This document shows, in pieces, positions 10,401 through 25,400 of a stretch of DNA of 64,000 bases (the first letter of the stretch is position 1; the number at the start of each line of letters is the position of its first letter). A program made the position numbers and the translations under genes. Below the pieces are notes generated by a model. It did no database searches. It worked only from the letters and a program-made list of their open reading frames with translations, and had not been told where the DNA came from. The stretch is from Ahaetulla prasina (Eukaryota; Chordata; Lepidosauria; Squamata; Colubridae), in NCBI RefSeq assembly GCF_028640845.1, contig NC_080540.1, positions 264,401,958 through 264,465,957 of the forward strand. The letters are read 5' to 3'.

Positions 10401-13400
10401 AATATCTCAGGTAGACTTTACCTATATCTCATGAAGATAAAATGGAGAAAATACATTCAAATTTATAAAACTATGTTATAACTTTGCAATAAAAGTTATG
10501 TTGGCCTGAATGACTTTGGTTTCCTAGTCTGGTCTATCTTTTATTGTTAGTTTCCTTTGAATGTTTTCCACATTCAAAGGAAATGTTTTTATGAGTTTTT
10601 ATGAGGCCCACAGCACGACTGAAGAACTAGTTGCGGCCTGGGAGCGGGCCGCGGCTGGGGCTTTGGACCGTGTCGTGCCTTTGCGGCCTCTGACCCGGCG
10701 TAGATCTCACTTGGCTCCCTGGTTCTCTGAGGAGCTGAGGGAGATGAAACGCCGGAGAAGACGCCTAGAGAGTACCTGGAGGTCTAGCCGTTCCGAGGTT
10801 GATCGGATACTAGTGAGCTCTTTTACTAAGACCTACCTAGTGGCAATGAGGGAGGCGAAACGTTCCTACGTTTCCACCCTCATTGCATCGGCAGATAACC
10901 GCCCTGCCGCCCTGTTTCGGGTGACTCGCTCCCTCCTTCAACAGGGGGGGCGGGATGACCCCCTACAGGGACGTGCCGAGGAGTTTAACGGTTATCTATA
11001 TGATAAAATCGTTCAGCTTCGGGATAGTTTAGACCAAAATTGCGATGATCCAAGTGGGATGGCAGAGGCACGTCTTGTTGAGGTTATTTGGGATGAGTTT
11101 GAGACTGTGGCTCCGAGGCGTGGACAGGTTACTGGGAGGCTACATGCGACCACGTGTTTACTGGACCGTGTCCTTCCTGGCTGGTGCTGGCTACTCAGGA
11201 TGTGACACGAGGCTGGCTCAGGAAATTATAAATGCTTCATTGTTGGAAGGGGTTTTCCCCGCTGCCTTGAAAGAGGCGGTGGTGAGACCCCTCCTCAAGA
11301 AGCCTTCCCTGGACCCAGCTGTTTTGGGTAATTATCGTCCAGTCTCCAACCTTCGCTTTGTGGCGGAGGTTGTAGAAATGGTTGCATGGCAGCTTCCCGG
11401 TACCTGGATGAAGCTGTCTATCTAGACCCGTTCAGTCCGGCTTCGGTCCGGTCACAGTATGGAGACAGTTTTGGTCGCGTTGGTGGATGACCTCTGGAGG
11501 GCCAGGGATAGGGGTTGTTCCTCTGCCCTGGTCCTATTAGATCTCTCAGCGGCTTTTGATACCATCGACCATGGTATCTTGCTGCACCGGTTGGAGGGGT
11601 TGGGAGTGGGAGGCACCGTTTATCGGTGGTTCTCCTCCTATCTCTCCGACCGGTCGCAGACGGTGTTGACAGGGGCAGAGGTCAACCGCGAGGCACCTTG
11701 CTTGTGGGGTGCCTCAGGGGTCGATTCTCTCGCCTCCTGTTCAACATCTACATGAAGCCGCTGGGTGAGGTCATCAGTGGTTTCGGGGTGAGTTATCATC
11801 TGTACGCTGATGATACTCAGCTGTACTTTTCCACCCCGGACCACCCCAATGAAGCTGTCGAAGTGCTGTCCCGGTGCCTGGAAACCGTACGGGTCTGGAT
11901 GGGGAGAAACAGACTCAAGCTCAATCCCTCCAAGACGGAGTGGCTGTGGATGCCGGCACCCTGGTACAGTCAGCTGCAGCCGCAGCTGGTTGTGGGGGGC
12001 GAGTTATTGGCCCCATCGGAGAGGGTGCGCAACTTGGGTGTCCTCTTGGATGAGCGGCTGTCGTTTGACGATCATCTGGCGGCCGTCTCCAGGAGGGCCT
12101 TCCACCAAGTACGCTTGGTCCGCCAGTTGCGCCCCTTCTTTGACTGGGATGCCTTATGCACGGTCACTCATGCCCTTGTCACCTCCCGCTTGGACTATTG
12201 CAATGCTCTCTACATGGGGCTGCCCTTGAAGTGCACCCGGAGGCTGCAGCTAGTTCAGAATGCAGCTGCGCGGGTAATAGTGGGAGCGACTCGTTGCTCC
12301 CATGTAACACCAATCCTGCGCAGCTTGCACTGGCTTCCTGTGGTCTTTCGGGTGCGCTTCAAGATTTTGGTTACCACCTTTAAAGCGCTCCATGGCTTAG
12401 GACCCGGGTACTTACGGGACCGCCTGCTGTTACCTTTTGCCTCCCACCGACCCGTACGCTCACACAGAGGGCCTTCTCAGGGTGCCGTCCGCCAAGCAAT
12501 GCCGGCTGGCGGCCCCAGGAAGGGCCTTCTCTGTTGGAGCTCCTACGCTCTGGAATGAACTTCCCCCTGGTTTACGTCAAGTGCCTGATCTTCGGACCTT
12601 TCGCCGTGAGCTGAAAACGCACCTATTTATTCAAGCGGGACTGGATTGATATTTTATTGGGTTATTTATGTCTTATGATTTTAAATGGTTTTTAAAATTT
12701 TGGCCACGTTATAATATTTCTTTTTAACTTCTTTTTAATGTTTATACATTGTATTTTTACTAGGCTGTAAAATCTCCTGAGTCCTTCGGGAGAAGGGCGG
12801 TATAAAAATTGAAATAAATAAATAAATAAAATAAATGAGTTCACAAAACTTTTTAAAAAAACTTTCAGCTAAAGATTGCATGTTGTCAAGCAGTCTTTTT
12901 TTTTTCCTGAGCTCATCCTCCTTTCCACGGCTAATCTAATACGCTGTTGCTCAATGTAATAGATAAGAAGACAGGGGGGAAAAATAGCAAATTGAGAAAT
13001 ACAATTTCCCTGCAATGAATGTTCAATAAAATATAAATCAAGTAGAAGCACTTTCACCATTCCAAGGCATGTGCTGTGTTTCCTTACAGAAAAGCAGGCG
13101 TTAATGATAGCAGCCAAGTAGATCCAAGAAAAAAACAACAATACCAGAAATAAACCTCAGATAAAATCTAGCAGCCAGTTGAAATCAATCAGCATTCAAC
13201 TACCCAATTAACATTTAAAGATAAAGAGCAAAGCAAAACTTTAAAAAGTGAAGTTAAAATCCAGGCTTGCTTATCCAAGCTTCCCATCAGTAAAACTTTC
13301 TGCTGAAAGGAAGAAATAGAGAAAAGACCAATGACTTTCCAGCTACTCCCACAGGGAGCTGAAAACTTCAAGATTCCCCTTCCCAGGTCGGCCCACAGCT

Positions 13401-16400
13401 CTTCAAAAGTCATCTTGGATCATTCCTAAATGCCTGCATTCAAAGCCAGGGAGCAATACTGCCAAAAAACCAGCTTCGGCAACAAAACAGATCATCAGCA
13501 GGAAAGAAAAACTTTCCTCCTGGGCAGCAGCCACCTTGGGGGGGTGGGGAGGAGCCCCCTAGTCTCGTCTACTTTGAAGGGCTGACAGAAGTCAATTCTT
13601 TGCATATTTTGGAACAAGCCTATGTTTGGTATCAGCTCTTACCTGCATTGCCCCTCGCTCATTACTGAGTGTTCGAAGTTCATCTGAATGTGCCACACAA
13701 ATCTCATGAAGGGCTGCTAGATCACGTGATAAGTCAGTTCTAGAAGGCTCTGTAGTGTCTGGAAGCTCAGGTATGTTCTTGAACAAAATATAACAAAGAT
13801 TATCATCTTTTACAAAATAATACAAAAGTCAGACTTTTCTCACTTTTTACCATTATTTGACAATATTTATCCATATAGAGAATGATTACAGTCACTGTCA
13901 TTCTTTAACTACAGGCAGCTTAACGCTTAAATGACATAATGAGTGCTTTTAAAAAGTTGTGTAGCATCACAGAAATTAAAATTGTGTAACTAACAGATTC
14001 CATTTCATTGTTGAATGATGCAGGAAGCTCAAGTAAGAACTGATATCCAATGCTGCATTTTAGAAATATTACCCTTACTTGTGAAGTTTAACCTTCTATT
14101 TTTAATACCAATAGGCTGATTTTATCCAACGTGAGTGAATAAGCATGGCAAACAGCTACACTGAATTAATGTGTTCTGGAAGAAAATATCCTATGCAAGA
14201 AAAATCCTATGAACGAAGATGGTAATGGGAATATATAAAATAGCAAGGCAGGAATAAGCAGGGAGATGAATTACATAAAATAGAGAGACAATATCAATTG
14301 AATATTAAAAAAGTCCACTGAAATTACTTTAACACACATAAAAGCAAGCCATATAAAGAAAAGCCATTTCAGAAAGCACAGATAGTGCCTTGGAGAATAA
14401 ACAATTAATACTTTGAAGTACATTTCTAGAACTAGAGAAATAAAGTCTTTTCCCAGTTCTCAATGAGATAATAAAGCAAATATTTACAAAACTAATAGCT
14501 GTGTTATAAATAAGTGTTCTTACCCCAAGTTCATCCAAAAACATGATCATCCTGTGTTTGTTACACTTGATAAATGGATTTACACCTTCCATATAAGGTT
14601 CCTAAAATTAAATAAGCAAGATAGCAATAAAAATGCTATCTTTATTCCAAATCTATTGTAATGCATGCAGTAGTTTTAAATTTTGATTTCTACATGAACT
14701 CCCAAAGCAGCTTAAGTAGTTAAAATATTTAATATCCCTTTCCTACATTTAATGAGAATCACATCAAAAGATTCACATGACAAAAGACTAAATCACAAGT
14801 TTTATATATTTTGTAAAATGGTAACAAAGGTAATGAGGTTCCTTTATGAGATTTACTAAATCTCATCCTATTTGCAGTCAGCGAAGCAATTGACCAGAAC
14901 TGACAAGGGAAATTCATAATTGGCCTTTAAAAGGAAGCAGTTTTTAAATTGTGAAAAATGTTACAGCACTTCAAAATGGATTGAGAAGCAAAGTGATAAC
15001 CTGTCTATCTAAACAGTACAGATCAATACATATGAATTGGCATTCTGCATCAGTTCAAATTTCTAAGCTGCTTTCAAGAAAACCCACACATGGAACATAC
15101 AATAACAAACAAAACTGAAAATATACTCCCTTCCCGGGAAGACCGGGTCTTATTTTTGGGGAAATACAGTATGATATGTGGATACAGGATGTAAGGTGAT
15201 CCTTTCCCCCGATGATTAACTATGGGACTATCTGCAGGCAATGTATATAGCAATTAGGATAGGCTGTTTGTACTTTCTTGATGAGAGTATAATGAACTAA
15301 TTATGTTTACCTTAGCTCCAAACTCAACAAGATTTGCCAAATTCTGCACAGACTTAGCGACCAGCGTGAGTGTTCTTGCTGCAGTTGGAGAAGGAGAATC
15401 TGTAATAAACAGTACAACTAGTATTACAATAATTTATAGCAAGCCAACCTAAATCAAGTTCTTCCTTCCAAGCCACATTAAACCAGCTAAGTTGCTCCTG
15501 ATTTCAAGTGCTAACTGATAGCCTTTTGAACGGAAAATTCACAAACCATAGCACTTCCTTTCCTAAGGCACTGATAATATAACCAGAGAAATCTTAAGGA
15601 CAGTAAATTCTGGTTTCTACTTTCCTAAAATTTCTTTAAAGAAAAAAATTGGCGAACTAGTTGTTTAGGAAATATATAAAAATAATTATACAACTGCATA
15701 TTTGTCATTATCTTCCTAGTATCTAACCCTCTCAAAACAATTCAAAATGAATTGAATTGAGTAGCAGTATGAACTTATTTTACTTAAAAAAATTAAAATG
15801 TTGAAAGGAAAACTCTTAGGGAAGTTTAGCAGTATTAAACACATATGATGCTGAATCCAAATGAGTGCACCAGATCCATAAACTCTCATTCTCATTTTAT
15901 TACTGACATTTCTAATAAGAATCGTACATTTTAAAAAAGCACTTAACCCTATTTAACCAAGCAATATAATTTATTTTCATGACTGCATTTGAAAGTGTTG
16001 TCCTAATACTAAATATGAGTTAATTACTATCTAATGTATTCACCTGAGATGATATTAAACATCCTTGGATTTAGAATAGCAGGGCAGATCAGCCGAAGGA
16101 AAACAAAGCCACTGAAATTATAGATACAAGAATATGTTGATATTTGAAATAAATGAACCAAACATTTCATAGATGTACTGTAGTAATGTACTGTTTAACA
16201 AGTAGTTAAATATACATATTCACAGTCTCAACAAGATAAGGAAAAAAGAGTTAAAATTTGGTATGTTAATTTCTTTCTCTATCTATAGTTTTCTATAGAT
16301 GTTTTCTGATGAGGTCCTGTTCCATAACATATTATGTTATAGAAAGAATAAGTGAACTACCACCAATAATAGGTATTTAACATCACTTTGCAGTGATGTT

Positions 16401-19400
16401 ATATATACATTCACGTTTGAGACAGCACTTATACCAGCATCTTTTTGCAAGAACAGTTACAAAAGCATATTTCCTAATTGGGATGTAGGAATTACTTTCC
16501 TACTTACCCAACTAATATTTTTCTCTCAAGTTTTAATAGTATTTTTCTGCACATGCAATGTTTTTTCTAAATATGTTATTTAATTTACACAATAAATTGT
16601 GTAATTTATGAAAAGTGATTTTTTATAACTATGAAATCTAAATATTGTGCATTTTCAAAGTTTTAAAACAATGTATCTTTTCAAAGATAGCTGAAAAATA
16701 AAACATGAAGGTGAATTTCTCAATTATAGCATATAACAGGCAACAAAGCAAAACTAATAATAAAAATATCTTACCTAACTACTCTTGTTCTCATGGTTGT
16801 GTTGGCTGGCCACTTGCTCTGAACAGATTTTTGTAAGCAACCATAAATATACCTCAATGTCCTATTCAAATAATACAATTGGAATAATAACAAATGTAAA
16901 TTATACTATAGTCAATATTCCAAAATTATAGATAACTGATATTCCCAATACTTCATATTTTGTCTATACAATCAAAAGTAGTATTTAAAAAAATGTTGCA
17001 TGAAACATCAGGAAAAATTGAATGAAATAAAATACATCTGACTCAATAAATATATATTACACAAAAACTTTAGCAAAGTACTGAACTCTCCATAAATTTT
17101 ACTTTTAGGTATCAGCTGAATAGCTGTAAGATACATAATTTTAAAACAAATATAAGAACTTTCTAAATGTTCATCGAAGTTTATAGCAGTGCTGGCAGTG
17201 TGGTGGCCTAGTAGTGAAGATTAAGCCATCTACTTAGAATGCTGAGAGCTCAATCCTAAATCACAGCAGATGTTTCCCTCTCAGGGCACAAAGAAAAAAC
17301 TAGCTGCTGCAAACTCCACATGGCGTCAGGATGGGCATCCAGCCAGTAAATGCTCAGCTCCATCCAGTGGCACTGTCTTTACCCCAAATTAAAGGATTAT
17401 AGGGTTGTAAAAAGGGAATTATTCAAGTTTATAGTAGAAATAAAGTGACTGAGACTGTAATAACACTTCCAGTTCAATACATCATAATCAAGATGCAGGT
17501 GAAAACCAAGGAAATTTATTTTTACAATTTTACAGAGGTTCTACTATGCATACATAACCCTAACCCTAACCCACAAACACTCAGCTAATGAACAAAATCA
17601 AAGATCTTGGCCAAGGAATAACTTTTTAGAAAGAACTATATCAGAACAATAGACAGAATGTGTATACATGTGAAATTGAAACAACCAAATTTCAACAGAT
17701 TTTTCTAAAAAATACTGATGAACTTACGGAGGTAGTATTTCTGCAGCCATGAATATTTTTTCCACTAGCTCTGAAAGGATACTTAGTAGATGTGCTAAAT
17801 TAGTATTTACATCTTCATTTTTTTCTAATTTTGAAGGATTCAACTGAAATATACAACCATAAATTGAACATTAATTCTTATTTTGAATGAAATAGATTAA
17901 ATATGTTTACAATACACAGCAGTTTAAGATTAAGATTAAGACTATTGAAATACACAGAAATTTTAAATTCAGTAATAAGTATATGGGTTGTAATGCCACA
18001 AAACTAAGCATTCTTGGCTTTTTTGTTCCATTTTGACCTCTGAGTATTTGGTGAAACCTACAAATCTTTCTCAGAAAAATGTATTTAATTTCATCAAATA
18101 AAATACAAAGACACTGTCTATATTACAATGGAAAAATTATATACAGGTTAAATACAACTGTAGAAACATTTTTTAAAAAAACAAATAGTTAATATATGTG
18201 CTTCTTTATTAATCCATTTAATCGATAACAAGATGATGCACTTTTAGGTACAATAATTTTAGATAACGTTATGAGGTTAGCAAATATTTTTAATCTCTTA
18301 ATTCCATCTGAGATTAGGGTATCCTAAATCCTATTGGCCTTTTGCAGTACCCCTAAAACTTAGTTTTATACATGGCCTGGGGCCCAGATGAGTGATAAAG
18401 CCACCTCTTGGCTTTGTTGATGGTTATTTTGTGACGCTTGGCTGCTATATGTTTTTAATATTACTAATATTAAAATAATTAATATTATTTGTTTGATCTA
18501 TTTTATTGTAAACTGCTGAGAGTCATATATGTGTGGTGGTTGGCAATATAAATCAATTTTTTAAAAACCCAAGTTTTGGAGTCTAGAGGCCATATTTACA
18601 TAGTACCGTATGTACAGTATATCATTGAATGCAAAGTTTGTTAGAAGTAGTGAAAATAAAGCTGTAATGTTTTTTTCCCCAAGTTCAAAGATTCCTTTGG
18701 AAAGGATTCTCAAGGGATCTGTGGACCCCAGGTTGAGACTATCTGCTCTAAACTAAAATAATACAATGGAATAATATTGGAAATACAGTATGAGCTATAA
18801 AGACAGTACTAATTAGATTAGCATATGATTTTTTTTACACTTGTATAATAGTTCTAAAATTAATGTACTTAGAAAATTGACAGATACAATATATTAATAA
18901 TTCAATTTAAAACCTAAATAATATAATAGAAAGGGAATTAATTTTATAAGGATAAATCTCAATTTAAAATCTCCTCAAAAACACTTAGCTTAGTTACTAT
19001 CATGAAGATGGCTTATAGGCTTATAGTATTAAAAATTGCTGTAAATGAAACAAATGTACATTTAAAAAAAGTGTTTCCTAAAGAAAACGTGCATATTCAT
19101 TAGATAGTCATATTAACTGAAGTTTCTTACCTCACAAGATTGTTTACTCTCCATTATCTTTAAAATAGAGTCCTTTAGAGCATGATGCACAAACCGTGTA
19201 GCTGTAGCTTTCATATACTGCTCCATAAGTGTACTTGCCAATGTGGTGGCACGGAATAAAGTAGTGGCTTCATCTGAATAAAAATATGTGTTTATATACT
19301 GGGAACAAATATTATGTATGGCATTTTATAATAAATCTGAGAAATGTTAATGGTACAAAAGACATTCTAAAGGAAAGGATTAGGAATCTTGGGAAAAGAG

Positions 19401-22400
19401 AAAAGGAATGTCATAGAAAATTAATTTCAGAAATCAGTATTAAAGATTTACAATGTACCTTCCACGCATATTTCTCTGTCATTCAGCGTTCGCAATAATA
19501 ATGCTTCCAGTTTTTCATGGAGAAAAATTTTAAGTAAAATACTAGCCAGCAATGTTCGATCTTGTCCGCACACATGAGATAAGGCATAGACCACATGCAA
19601 CTCTTTTTGAAGTACCAACTGAAAAATAAAGGTTAATATTTAATATAAAACTGAAATATCATTTTTTTCCTAAAACAAGAAAACAAGCAAATAAAAAATT
19701 AGTTAATGCAAAAATGGAATATTAGTGAATGGAAATTAGCTGCAGAAGCTACTATATTTTTACAATAACAACTATTTTAAATATGTTTTTGTGTCTCTCC
19801 AACTGATATGTTGTTTCTAAACATTTTGCAATTTTCATGTATTTCTGATTTCAGTTCTTTTTTTCCTTAAAAGAACTCTAAATATTTTTAATTTCTCTTG
19901 CTGGGTAATACACAATATATATGAAAGCCATTTTTAAAAATTTGGTCAAACCTCTGTTATGAATATATGCTGTTAATTCTGCTGTTACTGCATATTCTCC
20001 AAGTTAAAATTTCCAGTCCAATATCATTGGTAAGATATCTCATAGTCTAGATAGTGTTAAGTTTATCCCCGAGTTTGTGAACATGTATCTTGTTAAACTG
20101 TGGTGTTTTTATTAAAATATCTTGGAATTATGCCTAGTTAAAAAATCTGGTTTTTTTCAGATTTGAATTCTAAAATTATCTGAATAGTGCTGCATCTTTC
20201 TTTATACTACTTTGTAAGTTTTCTTTACATGTCTCCCCCATTAGGTAATTTGTTCTTCTCGTGGCATTTTCAGCATTTATTACAGTATGCTTATTGATGG
20301 AGCTGTTTATCATCTATAAAACATTTTCTATAAGTTTTCTCTTAGTTACAGCTTGAGAAAATTTTATAGACATGATCCATAGTTCTTCCATTGTTGTCTA
20401 GGGACTGTTTCTTTTAAGTTTTGCATTACAATTTTAATTTGTTTTGTTTCTGTATAGAATGTAATTGACACGTTATACATGTACCCTAATAGGTGAACTT
20501 TTTTTTTATTGAAAAAGTTTTACAAAACTTTCCCCCCCTTCCCCCCTCCCCCTCCCTTCACAACCCCCCCTCCCCCCTCCCCAACTTCCCGGAACAAACA
20601 CAAGGTATAGTTAAAAATAAAACAAACATGCTAAAAAAATTTCCCTCCTAACTCAATTATACTCCTACAATTCTCATCAATTCCTAACCTCCCCCAAAAC
20701 AATCAGAAATAATACATCCTAATCATTCAAAGGCAGTCTGATAACTCCTAGTCTGATATCTGTTTTGAATATAGTCGATCCATTTTTTCCATTCATTTAA
20801 ATATCTTTCTTGCGTATTGTCTTTCAAAAAGGCTGAGATTTTTGCCATCTCAGCCAGATTGGCAACTTTCAATATCCATTCTTCTATTGTAGGTACTTCT
20901 TTTTTCTTCCAATACTGTCCTATCAGTAATCTTGCCGCTGTTATTAGATTTAAAATCAGTTTAGTCTCAATTACTGTACAGTCTGTGATAATTCCCAACA
21001 GGAAAAATGCGACAGAAACTAAATTCTGTACAAGAACTTCAAATACTGTCCTTTTTCTTAGAAGCCTTCCCGAATTTTTGAGACCAGTTTTTATTATTCC
21101 AACAATTTATAGGTACATAGACTATGATAATATTTAGCCTTCACCAAGTAATTTTTGTCGTAATTCATCTATAATGGAATCTAAGTATCTGCATATATAC
21201 CGTATTTTTCGGAGTATAAGACGCTCCGGACTATACGACGCACCGACCTTTTTTGGGAAGGAAAACAAGAAAAAAACCTGCCTCTGCCTCTGCCTCCCAG
21301 CAATTTGTCTCCTTGCAGCAAACAGCTTTAGTTTCATTTTCATCACAGCCTGATTAGCACAAGAAAAAAAAAATCTGCCTCCCAGCAATTTGTCTCCTTG
21401 TAGCAAACAGCGGAGGCCTGCGCAGCAATAGGCAATGGCAATCCCTGCAGCCTGAAACAGCTGAGGGTTGGGTGGCCGATCCAATCGACAATCAGCTGCT
21501 TGTGCTAATCAGGCTGTGCTGAAGCGGCTGTTTGCTGTTTGCTGCAAGGAGGTAAATTGCTGGGAGGCAGAGGCCAAAGGGTGGCGGCCGATGGGTGGCT
21601 GGGGCTATATTCATTGTATAAGATACACCCAAATTTTCACCCTCTTTTAGGGGAGAAAAAAATGTGTCTTACACTCCAAAAAAATACAGTAATTCTTACT
21701 ATAGTAAACTCCAGTTTGAAAGGAATTTAAACAAAAGGCTAGGGGTGAAATGATTAGACTTATTATGTTTCTCATGAAGTTTCAAACTTTGTCTTATAAG
21801 TCCTGTCATCTATGGAGATTCTCAGCCATCCAGGTCATGGTTGTCCCAAAGGTGCTTTTTCAAAGGCAACTGGACTTTTGTTTTTTTCCTTAAAAGGTCA
21901 GTTAAAGGACACCACCTATCTCCTCTCCTTTTAGCAATCCCCAAAAAGTTCCACATCATTTGCATACTGAGTTAGGTGACCTTAAAGGTTCAGATAAATC
22001 CCCAAGTGGCCTCAACAACTCTCAAAGAGCTAATGACCAGATGATTGCAAAGAATATAAATCCTTCCATTCCTCACCAGTCAGGGCTGAAGAAGCCTCTT
22101 GGATGAGAAGCTAAATGTTTTCAAGAAAAGACAAAGTCCAGCTGCCTTTGAAAAAGCAACTTTAGTAAATCCTTTCCAATTTTTGTTTTTTTTTATGTTC
22201 CTCCATCATATATATTTATGTAGTTCATGAGCTATGCTCCTTCAAATAATAAAGTTCTAGTGTTTGAGGATTTTGTGTATTCTGTTAGCTATCACAGACA
22301 GCTTGTTCAATAATACAGTTTGGAAGAGCAATATTATTCTATCTTTTAAGTCTTGTAACACTGACATTGTTTTATGAAGTATTTCAGTGTACGGCTTAAA

Positions 22401-25400
22401 TAAATCTAAGCATCTTCTGTTCAAATTGAGAGCTACACAAAAATATAAACACCTTGAAAGACCAGTAAGAAACTCTTTCAAATGTTTTTCAAAATGCTAC
22501 TGAAATTACACTATGTCAATACCTCTTTAAATTCACTGTATTCTTCTTCAGGCATTATTTTCTCCATAGAATATCGTGCTCGGACACGCAAAGAGCCTGG
22601 TTCAATACCTTTCAGGGGTACATGTGAACTGAGCTGAAACCATTCATCTGTTGCTTGTCCTTTCTGCAGTCGGTTCAACTGGCATCGCATAAATACTTGA
22701 AATACAACATTACAGATTATAGTTAGCGTTTTGCAATTCTGTTATAACTGACATTTCAAAAGTTGCTGTTCCTGGCCAACCTTATCTGGGCTAGAAGTTT
22801 TAGAGGCATTAGCAGCAACCTAGCCCTCAGTTCAGGATTGCTGAAGAATTTCCTAAGTGAAAATCAGATAGGATACCATTTGAAATGAGAATGCATAATG
22901 GCCACTATCCTCTCTTGTTTTCAAAGTATTTCTATGAACTGAAATTACAGCTGAAATGACTACCAAAAATGAAGATTCAACAGCAATGAAATTTACAATA
23001 AATTATGTGCTAAGAATGAAGGAGAAGGAAGGAGGAGGAAGGAGACAAAGCAGCTCTAAGTTATATGAAAACTTTTTTTATTTAACTGGGGAAAAGAGCC
23101 ATTTTCCTTTTTGATAAATGCAATAGTTTTGAAATGATATTTTTTTTTAAAAATCGAACTTACATATATCTGGATCTTTACTCTTCTTTGTTTTATTACT
23201 AAGGCTTATTTCAAACCTGTTGATATCAGAAGAAAGATCACTGGGGAAAAAGAAGAAAAATCAGATTCATATTTGTATTTTAACCTTCACACTGAACATC
23301 AAAATGCCAGAAAGTTGTTGGAGTTTTCATTACAGTCATATTGGTAAACAAACGAAAGAAAGCTGCATACTATAAAACTGTCTGATTTCCAATTCCATTT
23401 TCAAGTATGGTAGTTCCCCCTCCCAATCTATTCAGTTTGTTGGCAAACATCCCTGCCCCATGTAATAGAATTTGCATAGAACTTACTCAAACACAAACTC
23501 CTCTGACCACACAGGGTTCTGACCTTCTCGTACATGGGTTTTTGCTACCTGAACACAGTTCAGGGATATATTACAGTAAGGATTAGTAAAATGTTTTGCT
23601 GGAAGTGTATGGGCTTCTTCAACATGCAATATAAGACTGCTGACCTAGAAAAATGACAACAGAATTTTAAAATTTATTTTACACAAATTACGAAGTATAA
23701 AAAATTGTACATAAACTATAAATACTTACATCTACTGATATATTAAGTAATTATATACCTAGTAATACCACATTAAGAACTCAAGCATAAATAGATTTAA
23801 CTTGAATGCTATTGTATATTCTTTCATATCTATCTAATGTTGGTAAAGAAAGTGGAAAAATGTCTGGATAGAATTTACACACTACTAAAATAAGAATGCA
23901 ATGGAAAATTATTGAGTGCTGTTTTTTAACTGTGGTTTTGCCTGCATAGAGCAAATTCAGAGAAACTGTTTAATGATATTACTGCTCCAGAAGGACCATG
24001 GATAAAGACAAACGGAACCCAGAGCAACAATAAAAGCAACACATGTTTAATTATTGAAAGAGATAAGGTGGGGGAAAGCACCTATTGCAAAATAAATAAA
24101 CTCCATGGAATGCAATAATCTTCACAAAATATCCTACACTGCTACTAATGTAGGACCTAATAGAAAGTTGAAGAGGAGGATCACCAGGCCACTTCCTGGG
24201 GTTTACAGAAATGTCATAGAATGTGGAAGGCATAAGCACCAACCTCTATTTAAACCTCTCTGTAATTCATAAGAGTTTGCTCTGTGCAGACACATACAGC
24301 CTTTTGAAAGAACGTACAGTAATCCTATAAGAAAGTTAATATTTAATCATAAAAACACTATTTTTATGATTAAAATAATTTATAATGACTAATTTTGTCA
24401 CGTATAAAATTGGAAGGAAGGGTACTGTAACATCTAAATCTTAATTGTTCTACCAAATATTAATATGTAATCAATACAATTTGCTATTTACTATTTTTAA
24501 TTTTCAAGAATTTTTTGAAGAAAAAGCAACCCAATAAACGATATACAATTATTACAATAATATACATTTTTGGAGTTGGCTTCTCTGTAAAAATGTCTCA
24601 TTTATGCTAAACTAAACTTATGCTAAATTAGTTTTCAGAGGAGAATATACTTAGTTCTCAGATTACATTCTCAATATATAAATCCTGTAACATATATAGG
24701 ATGACATCCACACAATGAGAATCCCAATATAATTAGACATAAAATACAGTAAATGATATCCTGTATGTTTGCTCCATCATGATTATAGAGCAATCTATAA
24801 GAAAAATGCCAATTAACATCATAATTGATTATATAACTGCTTTTTCTTATAATTTGGTTAGTAGGTTAGTTCATGACTTTCCTATTAGCTTTGACTTCAT
24901 TATTAAAATTGAAGTTAAAAATTATTAAAAACAAAGCAGTACTTGTATGTTATTAAAATTATTAACTCCATTTATTTCATGTTTATTTCAATCTTTAATT
25001 TGTTTAAAGTACATGGTAAAGGAGACACTATGATTTTTCTAAAAAAAGTTATAAATTTTTTACTTTATACAAGTAATAATTAGTTCAATCAAAAACATTT
25101 CAGTATCAGTGAGAACACATTACCTGACGCAAGCGCTTATTAGATGTTCCTGAACTAGTTTTTCGTAAATTGCAAAAAGTTTGCAAAACTTTCATCCAGT
25201 CCTGCAAGCAAGAATATCTCAGATCAGCAGTTCCCATCTATACAGTGCAAACTTTTATAGGTCCATAGCTGGGTGCAGGATTACAGACAAAATAGCACTT
25301 ATGTTTAACCCTTTAACTAATCTCTAGGTATTTTAGTTAAGTTTAATTTGTTATAGCAGTTCTCTTTCTTATTCCTCCTAATGCAGAAAAGTAGTAGGAT

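Noticed and set aside
10561..12649. Open frames up to 310 codons, possibly a host gene
   Set aside because: They carry reverse transcriptase motifs in shifted frames and end in a LINE tail; this is a dead retrotransposon.
12869..13141. Candidate location of the RASA1 last exon
   Set aside because: A frame with [12 protein letters not shown] looked promising, but it belongs to the inverted repeat. The true last exon is at 7406-7489.
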